A DNA stretch of 64,000 nucleotides. It comes from Mucidula mucida. Taxonomy: Eukaryota > Basidiomycota > Agaricomycetes > Agaricales > Physalacriaceae. How positions within the stretch are numbered: the stretch's first letter is position 1; every line of letters begins with the position of its first letter. The stretch lies in assembly GCA_015501055.1 (NCBI GenBank), contig JADNYV010000020.1:62001-126000 (forward strand). The letters run 5' to 3'. The notes under the pieces were generated by a model, which was not told the DNA's origin, searched no databases, and worked only from the letters and a program-made list of their open reading frames with translations. The translations under genes were made by a program, and so were the position numbers. Positions 13,091 through 22,971 of the stretch are shown here, piece after piece.

Positions 13091-15518
13091 ATGGCGCGTC
13101 CCAAGAAGCCTGCAAAAGGCTCAAAAGCGTCTACGACCCTCCATAATTACTTCTCCAAAGCTACAGACGCTGTGAAGAAGCAAACGTTCAAGGCCCCCTC
13201 TGTCTCTCCTGACGAGATCATAGTCATCGACTCGGACGATGACGATGACGGCTACGTGAAGCCAGCAAGAAGCAGCCTCAAGCGCAAAATGAGTAACTCT
13301 TCATCAGATGTACTTGTTCTCGACGCAACGCCTCCCAAACGTCGCGCTTCAGATACAAGCGTTCCTCCCCTATATGTTCCTTTTGGTAAACCAACATCAC
13401 TACTTTCGAGATCAGAAGCTATCGGCTCCTCAAAGTCTTCGGGCGGTTCTTTCTTTGGGCGACCCTCCACTCTCCTTGGAGGGGCATCGAATAGCGATGT
13501 GATTGCTGCTGCATCAAATGATACGGAGGTAGAGATAATTGACATCGATGCCGACAATGATTGGGCTACAGGCGACGACGAAGTGGAACAGACAGCAACG
13601 CCAGATGACGACGATGAAGTGGAGATTTTGGAGGATGTTGGTTTCACAAAAAACGAAACGGAGGATGTCATATGTATTCCGAAGAGCAAGAGCATATCGC
13701 GAGTGAGCATCGTTGAGACGCCACCAGACCTTGTACTGATACTAAAGAAGGCCTCGGAGGTTGAAAACGTCTCATCCAAGAAATGCCTACCTCCCCGCTT
13801 GACATCCGTGTCTCCACCTTCTGCGAGCAGCAACGTGTTTTCTGTTCTCATGTCGTCGCATAAGGAGAACGAAGCGTGGAAGGAGGCGTCTGTCATGGAA
13901 GATCGCGGATTTCGGCCAAAGGCTAGTAACGGCGGACGAAGGAAGGCGCCTTTCTATAAGGTCCTTCAAGGCATGCCGATTGCCGTTGACGCCTTCAAGT
14001 ACGGCGCCATCCCAGGCATTACCGCGTACTTTCTAACGTCGGTGTATTCCACTATCGCCTATTCTCATATGAATTACTTGACAGCCACGCTCACTCGGAT
14101 CATTATACCAACCTGTCATCGTCATGGAGCAATGGGCCTATCTATTGTTCTGAGGGCACCGCAAATCTTATCAAGCATTTGCTCAAGGTGGATAAAAATG
14201 GGTGTTCGCTCTCCCCTTCGACATTCCGACTGTGATTCCGAATACGAATGGTGTCCAAGTGACTCTTATAGAAGCCAACCATTGTCCAGGCTCAAGTCTT
14301 TTCTTCTTCGAAGGAAAACAGACGGTCAACGCCGGCGATAGTACCTACAAAGCTCCCTATCTTGGTTGCTCAAGAGTGTTTAGGTATTTGCATTGTGGCG
14401 ATTTTAGGGCGTCCCCAAAACACGTACTCCATCCCGCCGTCAAGGGTCAAAGAATTGATCACGTTTATTTGGATACAACATACTTGGATCCTAAAGTGCG
14501 TCGTCATGGACATATTAATTTATTCCAAGTCTAATTCTTTCAAAGTACACGTTTCCGCCTCAGCCACTCGTGATATCCGCCTGTGCTGAACTGGCCAGAA
14601 GGATCGCAATTGGGGCGCCCATCAAGGACAACAGTTCGACCATGACCACTTGGCTCAACAGTGCGCCTCAAGACGTGAAAGGTAAACGGAAAACAGAGCG
14701 AATTTTGATGGTCGTAGGGTGCGTAGCTTCTAATTTTAGTTGATATATATGAAACATACTTGCAGAACGTACTCAATCGGCAAGGAACGAATTGTGAAAG
14801 GTCTGATTTTCCGTTGACCGCTTGACAACTCATTGAACGCCATCAGCCATGGCGCAAGCTCTCGGCACGAAGGTGAGGTGAGCCGCCCCAACTGACAATC
14901 CTTTGACTCATTCAAAAAATCTGGAAGGTGTACTGCGACTCACGAAAGGCGGCCATCTTGCGATGCCAATGTGACCCAGATCTGCATGCACTGTTAACGT
15001 CCAAACCCCTTGAAGCATCAGTTCATGTTGTGCCGTTAAGCACGATAGTGTCCGACAAACTCAAGGAGTATGTGGATCGGTTTAAAGGTCATTTCGATAG
15101 AGCTGTTGGTTTTCGACCGACCGGATGGACGTAAGGATCCACATGTTTCTTTGCCTGTCTTGTAGGCTCACTGCATGTTAGTTACACACAGCCTTCCGGG
15201 ACAGGGCAAAGTCCGACTATTCCAGCCATTATTGAGAGAATGAAGAACACTTCGTTTACTCACTCCGATATGACGCCCGCTAGGAATTCGACGAGCGCTG
15301 TACAGCTGTACATGGTTCCATATTCGGAGCATTCTTCGTTCTCTGAATTGACGTGCTTCGCGATGTCATTCCAGTGGGGAAAGATGATAGCAACTGTAAA
15401 TGTTGGAAGCGAGGTCTCGCGAGGGAAGATGTCGAAGTGGGTGCAGAAATGGGAGGCGGAGCGACAGAAGAAAAGTCAAGATTACATTGTCGAATACCGT
15501 CATGCGGAATATTGGTGA
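13091..15518 (+). CDS. PSO2: Pso2/Snm1 DNA interstrand-crosslink repair nuclease (apparent frameshift)
   Basis: A metallo-beta-lactamase/beta-CASP 5' exonuclease that processes interstrand crosslinks in the nucleus. The N-terminal ~280 residues are disordered, with a PCNA-binding-like TTLHNYF, and acidic-flanked hydrophobic patches (EIIVIDSDDDD, EVEIIDIDAD) resembling SUMO-interacting motifs. The catalytic core starts with FYKVLQGMPIAVDAF. Metal motif HAHSDH is restored by splicing of a GT-AG intron ending at 14084. LIEANHCPGS, HCGDFRAS, YLDTTYLDP and the C-terminal beta-CASP motif MVPYSEHSSF follow. Further introns after 14490, 14715, 14800, 14870 and 15130 keep the frame. Oddity: in the A5 run 14194-14198 the conserved reading moves from one frame to another with no usable intron, implying one missing A. 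Either the base was lost in sequencing or assembly, or the gene is broken here. Confidence 0.88.
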
Positions 15519-15674
15519 TCCAGTGGAGGGAACAGTATCTTTATCATATGTATATGTATCCATACAAAGGTCGAAAGCAGTTAGGAAGACGTCGAGGTTA
15601 AGTCGTGAGAGTAGATTACCGGATTGAGATATCAAACCAGATTCGCTTGTGCCCATCCTTGTCCTCTTACAGTC

Positions 15675-16255
15675 ATGTCGAAACACCATCCAGGTTAGTT
15701 TACGCGCTTGCTTCGCGACCTCTACTCTGACCTCTTCTAAGATCTCATAATGTGTCGGCGGCAGCCAGGCATCGGTCAGGAACTTCATTCAAGTCAATTA
15801 CAACAGACTCTGACGCCCTTCTCAGCCATTGGTCGCCTATGCGAAAAATGCGATGGAAAATGGTGCGTTGTTGCCCTAGATGCTAGACATTACCTGATGC
15901 AATCTCCAATAAAGCCCCGTCTGTGATTCGTATGTCCGTCCTGAAACTCTAGTGCGAATTTGCGACGAATGCAATTTCGGAACGTATGGTGGACGATGCA
16001 TTATCTGCGGTGCTCCAGGTGCGCTGATAAACATGACGTTGTTTCTCCCAAATTATAATTCTTTAGGTATTTCGGATGCATATTACTGTGCTGAATGTAC
16101 GCGACTGGAGAAGGATCGAGATGGGTGTCCGAAGATTGTCAATTTAGGAGCAAGTAGGACGGATCTATTCTATGAGCGGCGGCGTTTAGGTTTGTTTGCC
16201 ACTAACAAGTCGTTGTGCGGTGCTTACCATGCCTCTAGGATTTAAGAAAGCATGA
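15675..16255 (+). CDS. RDS3: PHF5A/Rds3, zinc-binding subunit of the SF3b splicing complex
   Basis: A U2 snRNP component that helps SF3b recognise the intron branch point. Six exons were resolved: 15675-15693, 15742-15774, 15826-15862, 15915-16018, 16067-16189 and 16239-16255. Together they are 333 nt, or 110 residues, exactly the family length. All five introns are GT-AG and 48-52 nt. The near-invariant sequence is evident: [68 protein letters not shown] and RRLGFKK. The paired CxxC motifs form the three zinc sites of the knot fold. The gene lies 157 bp downstream of PSO2 on the same strand. Confidence 0.98.
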
Positions 16256-16653
16256 CCGACCGTAGCTTCCGTTCCCGCTTGTGCATCCTCTACACCCACC
16301 AATTGCAAACAATCCTGTTCTCTAGACCGGAGAGACGTCGAGACCCTTCACATAACGTCCTTTACCAAGATGGCCGGCTTCTGACCGCGAATTCGACGGA
16401 GGTTCAGTGACTTCAGTAGCTGCTCTAGCAGTGATAAGATTCTGATACAAAGTAGATTGTACTACGCCGAAATGCAACGCACCAAGCCCAAATGCCACGT
16501 AAAACTAGCTCATAGAAGAAGAGGTCATTGACGTGCTCGGTTATACACACAGCTGGAACCAGTTGAAGCGGTCCATCAATTGATACTTCAACTACATATG
16601 CGTACATCAACAGATACAATGCGGCCGTACGTAGATCTAAACTCGACCTGTGG
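16256..16653. other. Intergenic, convergent 3' ends of RDS3 and the PB1/ZZ gene
   Basis: About 400 bp between two facing stop codons, presumably both 3' UTRs. I see no repeat, RNA gene or convincing reading frame. Confidence 0.55.
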
Positions 16654-19600
16654 TTATCGATATACGGCGTATGGTATCACAGGTGGGCTCTCATTAGGAT
16701 TGTCAATGTTCGTGAACATTCTAGAACCAGAACATTAGTCCTCAATTCAAGAAAGGAAGAGTGGCGCTCACTTGATAGCATGCACGTCCACTGGCGCTTT
16801 GAAAACCATGAACAAGTGAGTGTCGTTATGATTATCTAGCTCTTCACAGGCATCACACAAATCTTTACCACAGTACGCGCATCTGAACCAAGCGCCCTGG
16901 ATGCAGGTCATGCATCGATCACAGATCGCCGTGGAGTGGAAGAGATCTTTCAAATACTCTGTAAAATGTGAGCGAAGGTTCGACAAACAAGATAGAGCAA
17001 GTAGTACCTTTAGGGTCAGAAGAAATCCGCGAATCCCGTCCTGGACCAACTGGCAGTTTGTACCTAACAGGGATGAGCCAAAGTGACCCACTGGTCTATC
17101 ACGTACAGCTTGGGAAGCATAGGGAACTGTGACTCAATCGGTCTATCCACGGGGCGAGGCAGCTTGAAGAACACATGCGTCGGGTCATGGAACATGTATG
17201 ATTTCGCTTCACAATGGGAACACTGGAATCACGGTGTTAAATCGATGGATGTACTTGAATGAAGGATGTACCAAGTTGAATCCAATAGGTTTCGACGGAC
17301 AATTGGCACACTGATAGCGTATGCCAGAAATCGACTGTTTACGTTGCGTTAGCACGCCTGAGAAATATGGCCATGCCAATCACTCGCCTGTGCACACGCA
17401 CTACACAACATGTCGTGATCTTGGCTATCCAGAGGACCCATTACAGTCTTAGCATACCCAGAGACGACAGAGCTAGCTTTGGAAGGGGATGGCGCGCGTG
17501 TGACGTTTGCAGCGTCTCGTCCGGTCCATAGATGTATTGCTCTCCGACTGGCCGTTTGTACCTTGAAAACTATTCAGCGCGCGAATTGAGTGTGTAGAGC
17601 TGAACATGTCTCACCTCAGTAGTTTCCAGAGGAAATGGAATCTAGACAAAAAGTGTAAGGGTTTGCATGAGTTGGCTTGGATGACAGACCTTGATCAAAA
17701 TATGAGACGATGTATGACCTCCATCTGCAGAGTCAAGGTTTCCTGGAAGCCCAGCAGACTCGCAGTTCGCACATATGTCGACGGAGTCGCATATAGCACA
17801 ATGAAATCGTGCGCCTACAATGTCCAATAAACAGCTAAGAAAGGTTGAGAGACGACGCCACAGGGTGATGACAAATACGTACTGGGCGCATTTCACTCCC
17901 GGATGTTTCATGACTGTGGAAATATCAATACATCGCTCATCGAGTCGAAAGACAACCAACATTCTTCATCACTTGGATCTGGAGGTTCGACGAAAGGAGG
18001 AAACATGTCAGGCTCACTACGCGTGGAAGACTCTTTATCGGGTACGACAAGGAAGGCATGACTCGGATGGACATTATGTACAAGACTAGTCGCATCAGTC
18101 AGACCCACACGCATTCCAGAACGTGCGATAACCCACCTGTAACATGCCCTGCAAAGATAATACTTCTTACAGGATGCACACTTGAATGTCTTGCCTAGCG
18201 CAGTGACTGCGCCGCAGGCCGAACAAGAAATACTCGAAGCTTCGTCTTGTTCTGGTGACGGTACAATCAGACTGACTCAACGCCACAGGCCGTGATGATA
18301 AACACGTACCAACGTCTTTCCATCCTTCATGTCCCCATATCTTTTCGTGATACGCATGCCGTAGCTTGCCCTTTTCTTTAGGTGCTAGTCGTCTCCACTG
18401 CGAAGCGAGCTGGGCGCCTTCCGGAGAGGTGGGAGATAATGTAGAGGATGTCGGTGACGACCCGGGTGCTACACCGGCTTCGATGGCGTGCATGAGTCCA
18501 GCAGATTCTATACAGCCAGAGCAGAGCTCGAAGCCATGGTTATAAGGGGTACGTGTGACGTTGACTGTTGATGACGAGTTTGTATCGGATCCAAAGAGAC
18601 GAGGCAGGGTAGGAAGAAGTTTGCGATCGATGGAATCGGTGCTTCCAACGTAGGTGTTAGAGCTTAGGGAATGGGATGACGGTGACAGATGTTGTCGATG
18701 TGCCGGCGGAGGATAAGAAGCAAAAGTGTCCATAGATGAGCGTTCCTTGCCCTTTCCATTCCCGTTCCGTTCATTTGGCCATATTCAGCTATGGGATCCT
18801 TCTCGCCACAGGTCGAACAAACATAACGAATAGAATCCAAGAAAACACCACACTCGGAGCAACTTGTAAGTACTTCGGGTGGAGAGAGAGGTACGAATTG
18901 ATATAATTCAGGTGGTATCGCAGTCATCACCGTTGGGTCTGAGTGGTGGGTACGCAACGGAGGATGAGAGCCCGAACGGACCTCGGCAGGACTGACTTGA
19001 TGCGCAGCAAGCCAATTGAGGTGGCGGGACGTAGGTCGGGGTTTCTCCATCCTTACCGCGCCATCTATGCTGGCATCTAAATCATAAGATATTTCCTCGG
19101 AAGCGGACCCGTTTTCCTGAGATTGAGATGCACTCGAGGAGGCGACATTATAAGAATAGTAGTATTTGCCCCGGTTATCTCGTTCGAGAGCTAGATCTCC
19201 ACCCAACTGACTGTTTGGGGGTTGTCATAACTGAGGGAAAGGGAATCGTCGGTTTCAGATGGTGCTGGCAATACGCCAAGCTTCGCGCGTATGGCGCGCT
19301 GGTTCTGTTCCTTCAACCATTGTGTGCCGCGATTGCTGGTGGATATTGGATCGTTGAATCTACACTGGATGAGTCATCCCGGAGCTGCTCCTGTAGTTTG
19401 AGGCGCTCAAATACAGCTGATGGATCGGCGGGGTACTGGAGAGGCTCTGGGCTTCGTGCTCGTCGCCAAATGGATTTCTGCTAGTAGTGGTGCGTGAAGA
19501 CCGAGGGCCTCTGACAGCAGGGCTGCGGGAACGCGCCGAGGGCCCAGATGGCACAGCATATGATGATTCACCAGACAATTGAGACGCGTGATCCGTTGGG

Positions 19601-20174
19601 TGCAGATGGGCAGCGCTGCGAGGGCGCGAGTGCATGCCAGTATCCTTGGAGCTGACGGTGACTGAATCATCATCTGGTTCGATGACAGACGGGGTTCCGA
19701 ATGAGAAGGAAAGCTCGCTGCCATTGCGCGATCGGTACTCGTCCAATGAGATGACCGAGGAGGTGTCAGAAAGACTGGGACCGTCGTAGTCGACGCTTAT
19801 GTGGACGCGAAGGGTTATTTTGCGACTTCCAAAACTACGGCCGGACAGAATAGAGGCTGCCGACGACAATGGTGGATCGTCGGTGCCCACCTGGAAGTAT
19901 TGGATGGCCTCGGTGAGATCCATCTCGTTACGGATGTCCGTAACCTCTCCATCGTCGTCCTTGTAGGTTATGGCATACGCAGAGGCCGACAACGAGAAGC
20001 ATTGCTCAACCTCGGATAATAAAGATAAATAAGGAAATATTAGTGAAGAGAGATGCGTACCTTATGGCGGAGGAGGATGTAGGTACAGTTCTTTGCAGAG
20101 GAAAAGGTGATCCTCTTATTCCAGCGATCAAAGGTGCATTTGACAATGAGAGGTCTATCTGGTCGGTTTTGCAT
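16654..20174 (-). CDS. PB1 domain protein with five ZZ-type zinc fingers (NBR1-like architecture)
   Basis: Likely a scaffold or cargo-receptor protein. The N-terminus is a PB1 domain (LIVKCTFDRWNKRITFSS, then SASAYAITYKDDDGEVTDI, with the acidic OPCA-type patch). A disordered Ser-rich linker follows, then five ZZ-like fingers: CSEC...CSTC with CSGC; CSAC...CASC...CRAC; a third with CAIC and CANC before a GGHTSSH; CSAC...CANC...CSHC; and CDRC...CAYC...CDAC with H..H. PB1 plus ZZ recalls NBR1/p62 autophagy receptors, but I find no FW or UBA domain. The start ATG at 20172-20174 gives the complete PB1 strand. The intron at 17335-17387 requires a GC donor (CAG|GCGAGT) to keep the fourth finger in frame. 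The final exon, reached by a splice near 16720, encodes a short tail ending IPYAVYR. Confidence 0.82.
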
Positions 20175-20372
20175 GATGCATGAGAGTCCTTACAGCGTAG
20201 TGGCTTCCGCAAAGGGCATTCCATGCGCAGCATTCCCGTGACATCATCGCGCTATTCCTGCTCTCACTTAAGAGCATGCCTGAACCAGAGTTTCTTGCGA
20301 AATTTGAACACAGCTTTTCGTTGACTAACCACTGACTCAGGCGAGTGACGCCAGCTGGCCCGCGGGACGGCG

Positions 20373-20378
20373 TATAAA
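20373..20378 (+). promoter_or_regulatory. TATA box candidate upstream of the acetyltransferase gene
   Basis: TATAAA on the plus strand, about 100 bp upstream of the proposed ATG at 20474. A second TATAAAA-like site lies near 20415. Weak, positional evidence only. Confidence 0.35.
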
Positions 20379-20473
20379 CACCGGATCTTCATCTGTCGCG
20401 CGTACCGTACCAACTATAAAACTCGGTGTCTTTCCATCCTATTCCTTGTGGAAAAGAACCTTGCTCTCTGAGT

Positions 20474-21813
20474 ATGTCTTTGCGCAAAGCAGGCAAGTTG
20501 GCGCTGCTTCTTCCGCGCGTTATCTCACCCTTTCTGCAGGTCTTTTGGAACAATTTCATGCTACGCGGCACAACTTGAATCTCGACTCCTGCGTTGTCTG
20601 TGCTGCAGAATATGTCCACAAGGGCCCCCTTCTGCTATCAAAACAAGTTCTGTACCCTGCTCTAAAACAGGTTGTCCAGTCTCACGCAGCATTGGGAGTC
20701 TATTTCGTCGATGAATCCATTAACAGCTCTACGTTTCACAAGTTGGACCAGATCAACTTGGACGACGTTGTTGAATTCGTTGCTGCCAGGGACATTGCCG
20801 ATGTTCTTAAGGAACAGTTTGCCACGCCTTTTGACACCCAGGCGAAGCTCCCACTCTGGAGGATAATTGTGCTCGACGAAAGAATGGTCGTTTTCGCCTT
20901 TCATCATGGTATCGGAGATGGATTAAGTGGTCTAGCATTCCACAAAACGCTATCTCGTTTTCTGGCACTTTCTAGTGCAGAAGACGACCCCACACCTTTG
21001 GTAATTCCCTCTGTTTCTCCACTCTCCGACCCGATAGATAAACTTGTCAATCTCTCGCCGCCGCTTCTCACAGTCCTATGGGAAATATGCAAACTTATCA
21101 TACCTGTGGCTTGGACATCAGGCGCCTCAGCGTGGACTGGCGCTCCGATAGGCACCAAGCCATCCCCCGCTGCAGACGTTCGGATCATTCGATTCTCTGT
21201 TGCAGAGGCCTCGCGCTTTCATGCTGCGTGTCGATCTAATCAAGCGACCGTGACATCTGCAGTGTTCACCCTAGCCGTGGCAGCTGTGTCTCAAGTCATT
21301 GGACCGACAGAGTTCAAAACGCTGTCGACAACTATCCCCATTTCCCTTCGTCCATTGTCAAATACACCGTCCGACGTATTTTGTGACCAGGTTTCAGCCT
21401 ATCTGCATTACCCGCCTCTTACACCATCCTTCTCATGGGATGACGCCTCGCATTGCGCCTCAGAGCTCCGCCGACAGCGGTCAGTTTGTCCCGCGGTAAT
21501 TGGGCTTCTGAAATATCTAAACGGGAATTACGCGGGATACTTTACGGGCAAGTACGGCGGGAAGAGAGCAGGGAGTTTTGAGGTGTCTAATCCTGGATTG
21601 TTTGACCGTGGCGAAGATGGTCCCTGGGCAATAGAGTCTATGTGGTTTGCGCAGTGCGATGCTTATGTTGGAAGCGCGCTCAAGCTGAACGTTGTAGGGC
21701 TATCTAAAGGGGGTCTTACGATCACGGTGACTAGTGGGAAAGAAGCATTAGAGCCTGGGGTCTTGGATAGATTTGTTGAAGGATTTACGGAGCTTTTCTA
21801 TACCCTTATTTGA
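20474..21813 (+). CDS. Alcohol O-acetyltransferase-like / condensation-domain-fold acyltransferase
   Basis: An enzyme of the BAHD/condensation superfamily, closest to fungal alcohol acetyltransferases that esterify alcohols with acetyl-CoA. The catalytic HHxxxDG motif is present as HHGIGDG about 130 residues in. The family opening, GLLEQFHATRHNL, is followed by a DFGWG-region equivalent near the C-terminus that is not well conserved. The start is subtle: a continuous frame begins upstream without an ATG, whereas ATG at 20474-20476 with a 47-nt GC-AG intron (20493-20539, AG|GCAAGT) joins MSLRKAG to LLEQF in frame and gives 430 residues. No membrane helix at the ends is obvious. The acceptor alcohol or amine is unknown. 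It diverges from the PB1/ZZ gene. Confidence 0.8.
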
Positions 21814-22004
21814 GTATCTGTGTTTACCATGTGTTCTGCCATCAACGATCAGAAGTTACGCGACGCGTTGGTCACGCAGCATTGTGACCACTGTGTCTTC
21901 AGTTGCCATTCGCTTCCATCTATCGTTTCCCATTCGCATTGTACGTGTTCAATTTTCCCCTTGTCTGTATTTCGTGCGTTGATGTCCGTCAAAAACGTTC
22001 AGAA

Positions 22005-22945
22005 ATGGCTTGGCAACAATCTAGCAGCCCCTCGCACTTGCGCACCCCACAGAAACAACTGAAACTGTCTACAATAACCCCGGAATTCTCTTCGCCGGCC
22101 AGCCCAGCCTTCTCTTCGCCACTGAGCTCCGTCCAGGCGCGTCGGAGATCCCAATACAAGTCACATTCGCCTTCGACTTCCCGCTCATCGTCAAACGTCA
22201 AACGCAAGCCAAGCATCCTCTTTACAAACCAGTCCGAGAAGGACCGTGCGCGGCAGAGGTTTCAGGAAGCCTGCTTGGACCGTGCTGTCAAGGCGCGGAA
22301 CAGTGCCGTGAAGCGCAAACGCCATCTTGAGAGCAGTCCCGGCGGCGAGGATGCTATGGACGACGATGCTGAGGACATGGATGATGATATCATGAGAGAC
22401 GAGGCGCGTCTCTTCATGTACTCTTGCTGCTTCCCGAAACTGACACTGTCGGTAGTTTTTCCGCCGCATTGTCGCGCATTCGAATCGCCAAACGCGTTAC
22501 AACTACGTGCTCTCATTTGATCGTGAAGTCGGATCGCCTATAAACCCGGATCTCGAAGATGTTACCAAGTGGGAACGAGAGCTGCACGGTTAGTAGTTCT
22601 GCATTCTTCGAAGCGTGCTTCTTCGACTTAATGTCTTGGTATAGAGCCAGATGGTCCCAACCTCACGGCATGACCCCGGAGGATCTGGAGATTGCTGAAC
22701 TCGAAGCATATGCTCAGGAATGTGAACGACAAGCCGCCTCAACAGACTTTGATGATGTCCCAGAAGAAGAACTATTCTTTCTGGATGACTTGGATGAGGG
22801 CGAGCCTGAAAGGATATTGATGCCGCTATGGATACTTCTTGAGTTATCACTGTCAAGTCTATATTTGAGCCATCCTACTTCTTTGTTTCCTAGTTTTGTA
22901 GCGTTAAACAGGTCATTTGTAATATTACACGACGATCCAGTCTGA
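22005..22945 (+). CDS. Conserved fungal protein of unknown function
   Basis: I do not recognise a named family. From ATG 22005 the N-terminus is Ser/Pro-rich and probably disordered, followed by a basic helix (SEKDRARQRFQEACLDRA), a KRKRH nuclear-localisation-like cluster and an acidic patch. The next exon, starting at 22456, reads FFRRIVAHSNRQTRYNYVLSF and DREVGSPINPDLEDV. A further exon has an acidic helical end (EDLEIAELEAYAQECE ... EEELFFLDDLDE). Joining exons 1 and 2 in frame requires a donor at 22404 that would be GC rather than GT. The third exon uses an acceptor near 22650. The exact C-terminus is uncertain, because the frame stays open to 22945. Nuclear location is only inferred. Confidence 0.6.
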
Positions 22946-22971
22946 AAACTCATTGATACTCTAAATCCGAG

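Noticed and set aside
13252..13896. 214-codon minus-strand open frame
   Set aside because: Antisense shadow of the Ser/Asp-rich Pso2 leader with no conserved motif.
14185..14262. Explaining the Pso2 frame change by an intron (GTGGAT donor, CCAAG acceptor)
   Set aside because: It would delete KWVFALPFDIPTVIPN, a stretch expected in every Pso2/Snm1 core, and the donor is poor.
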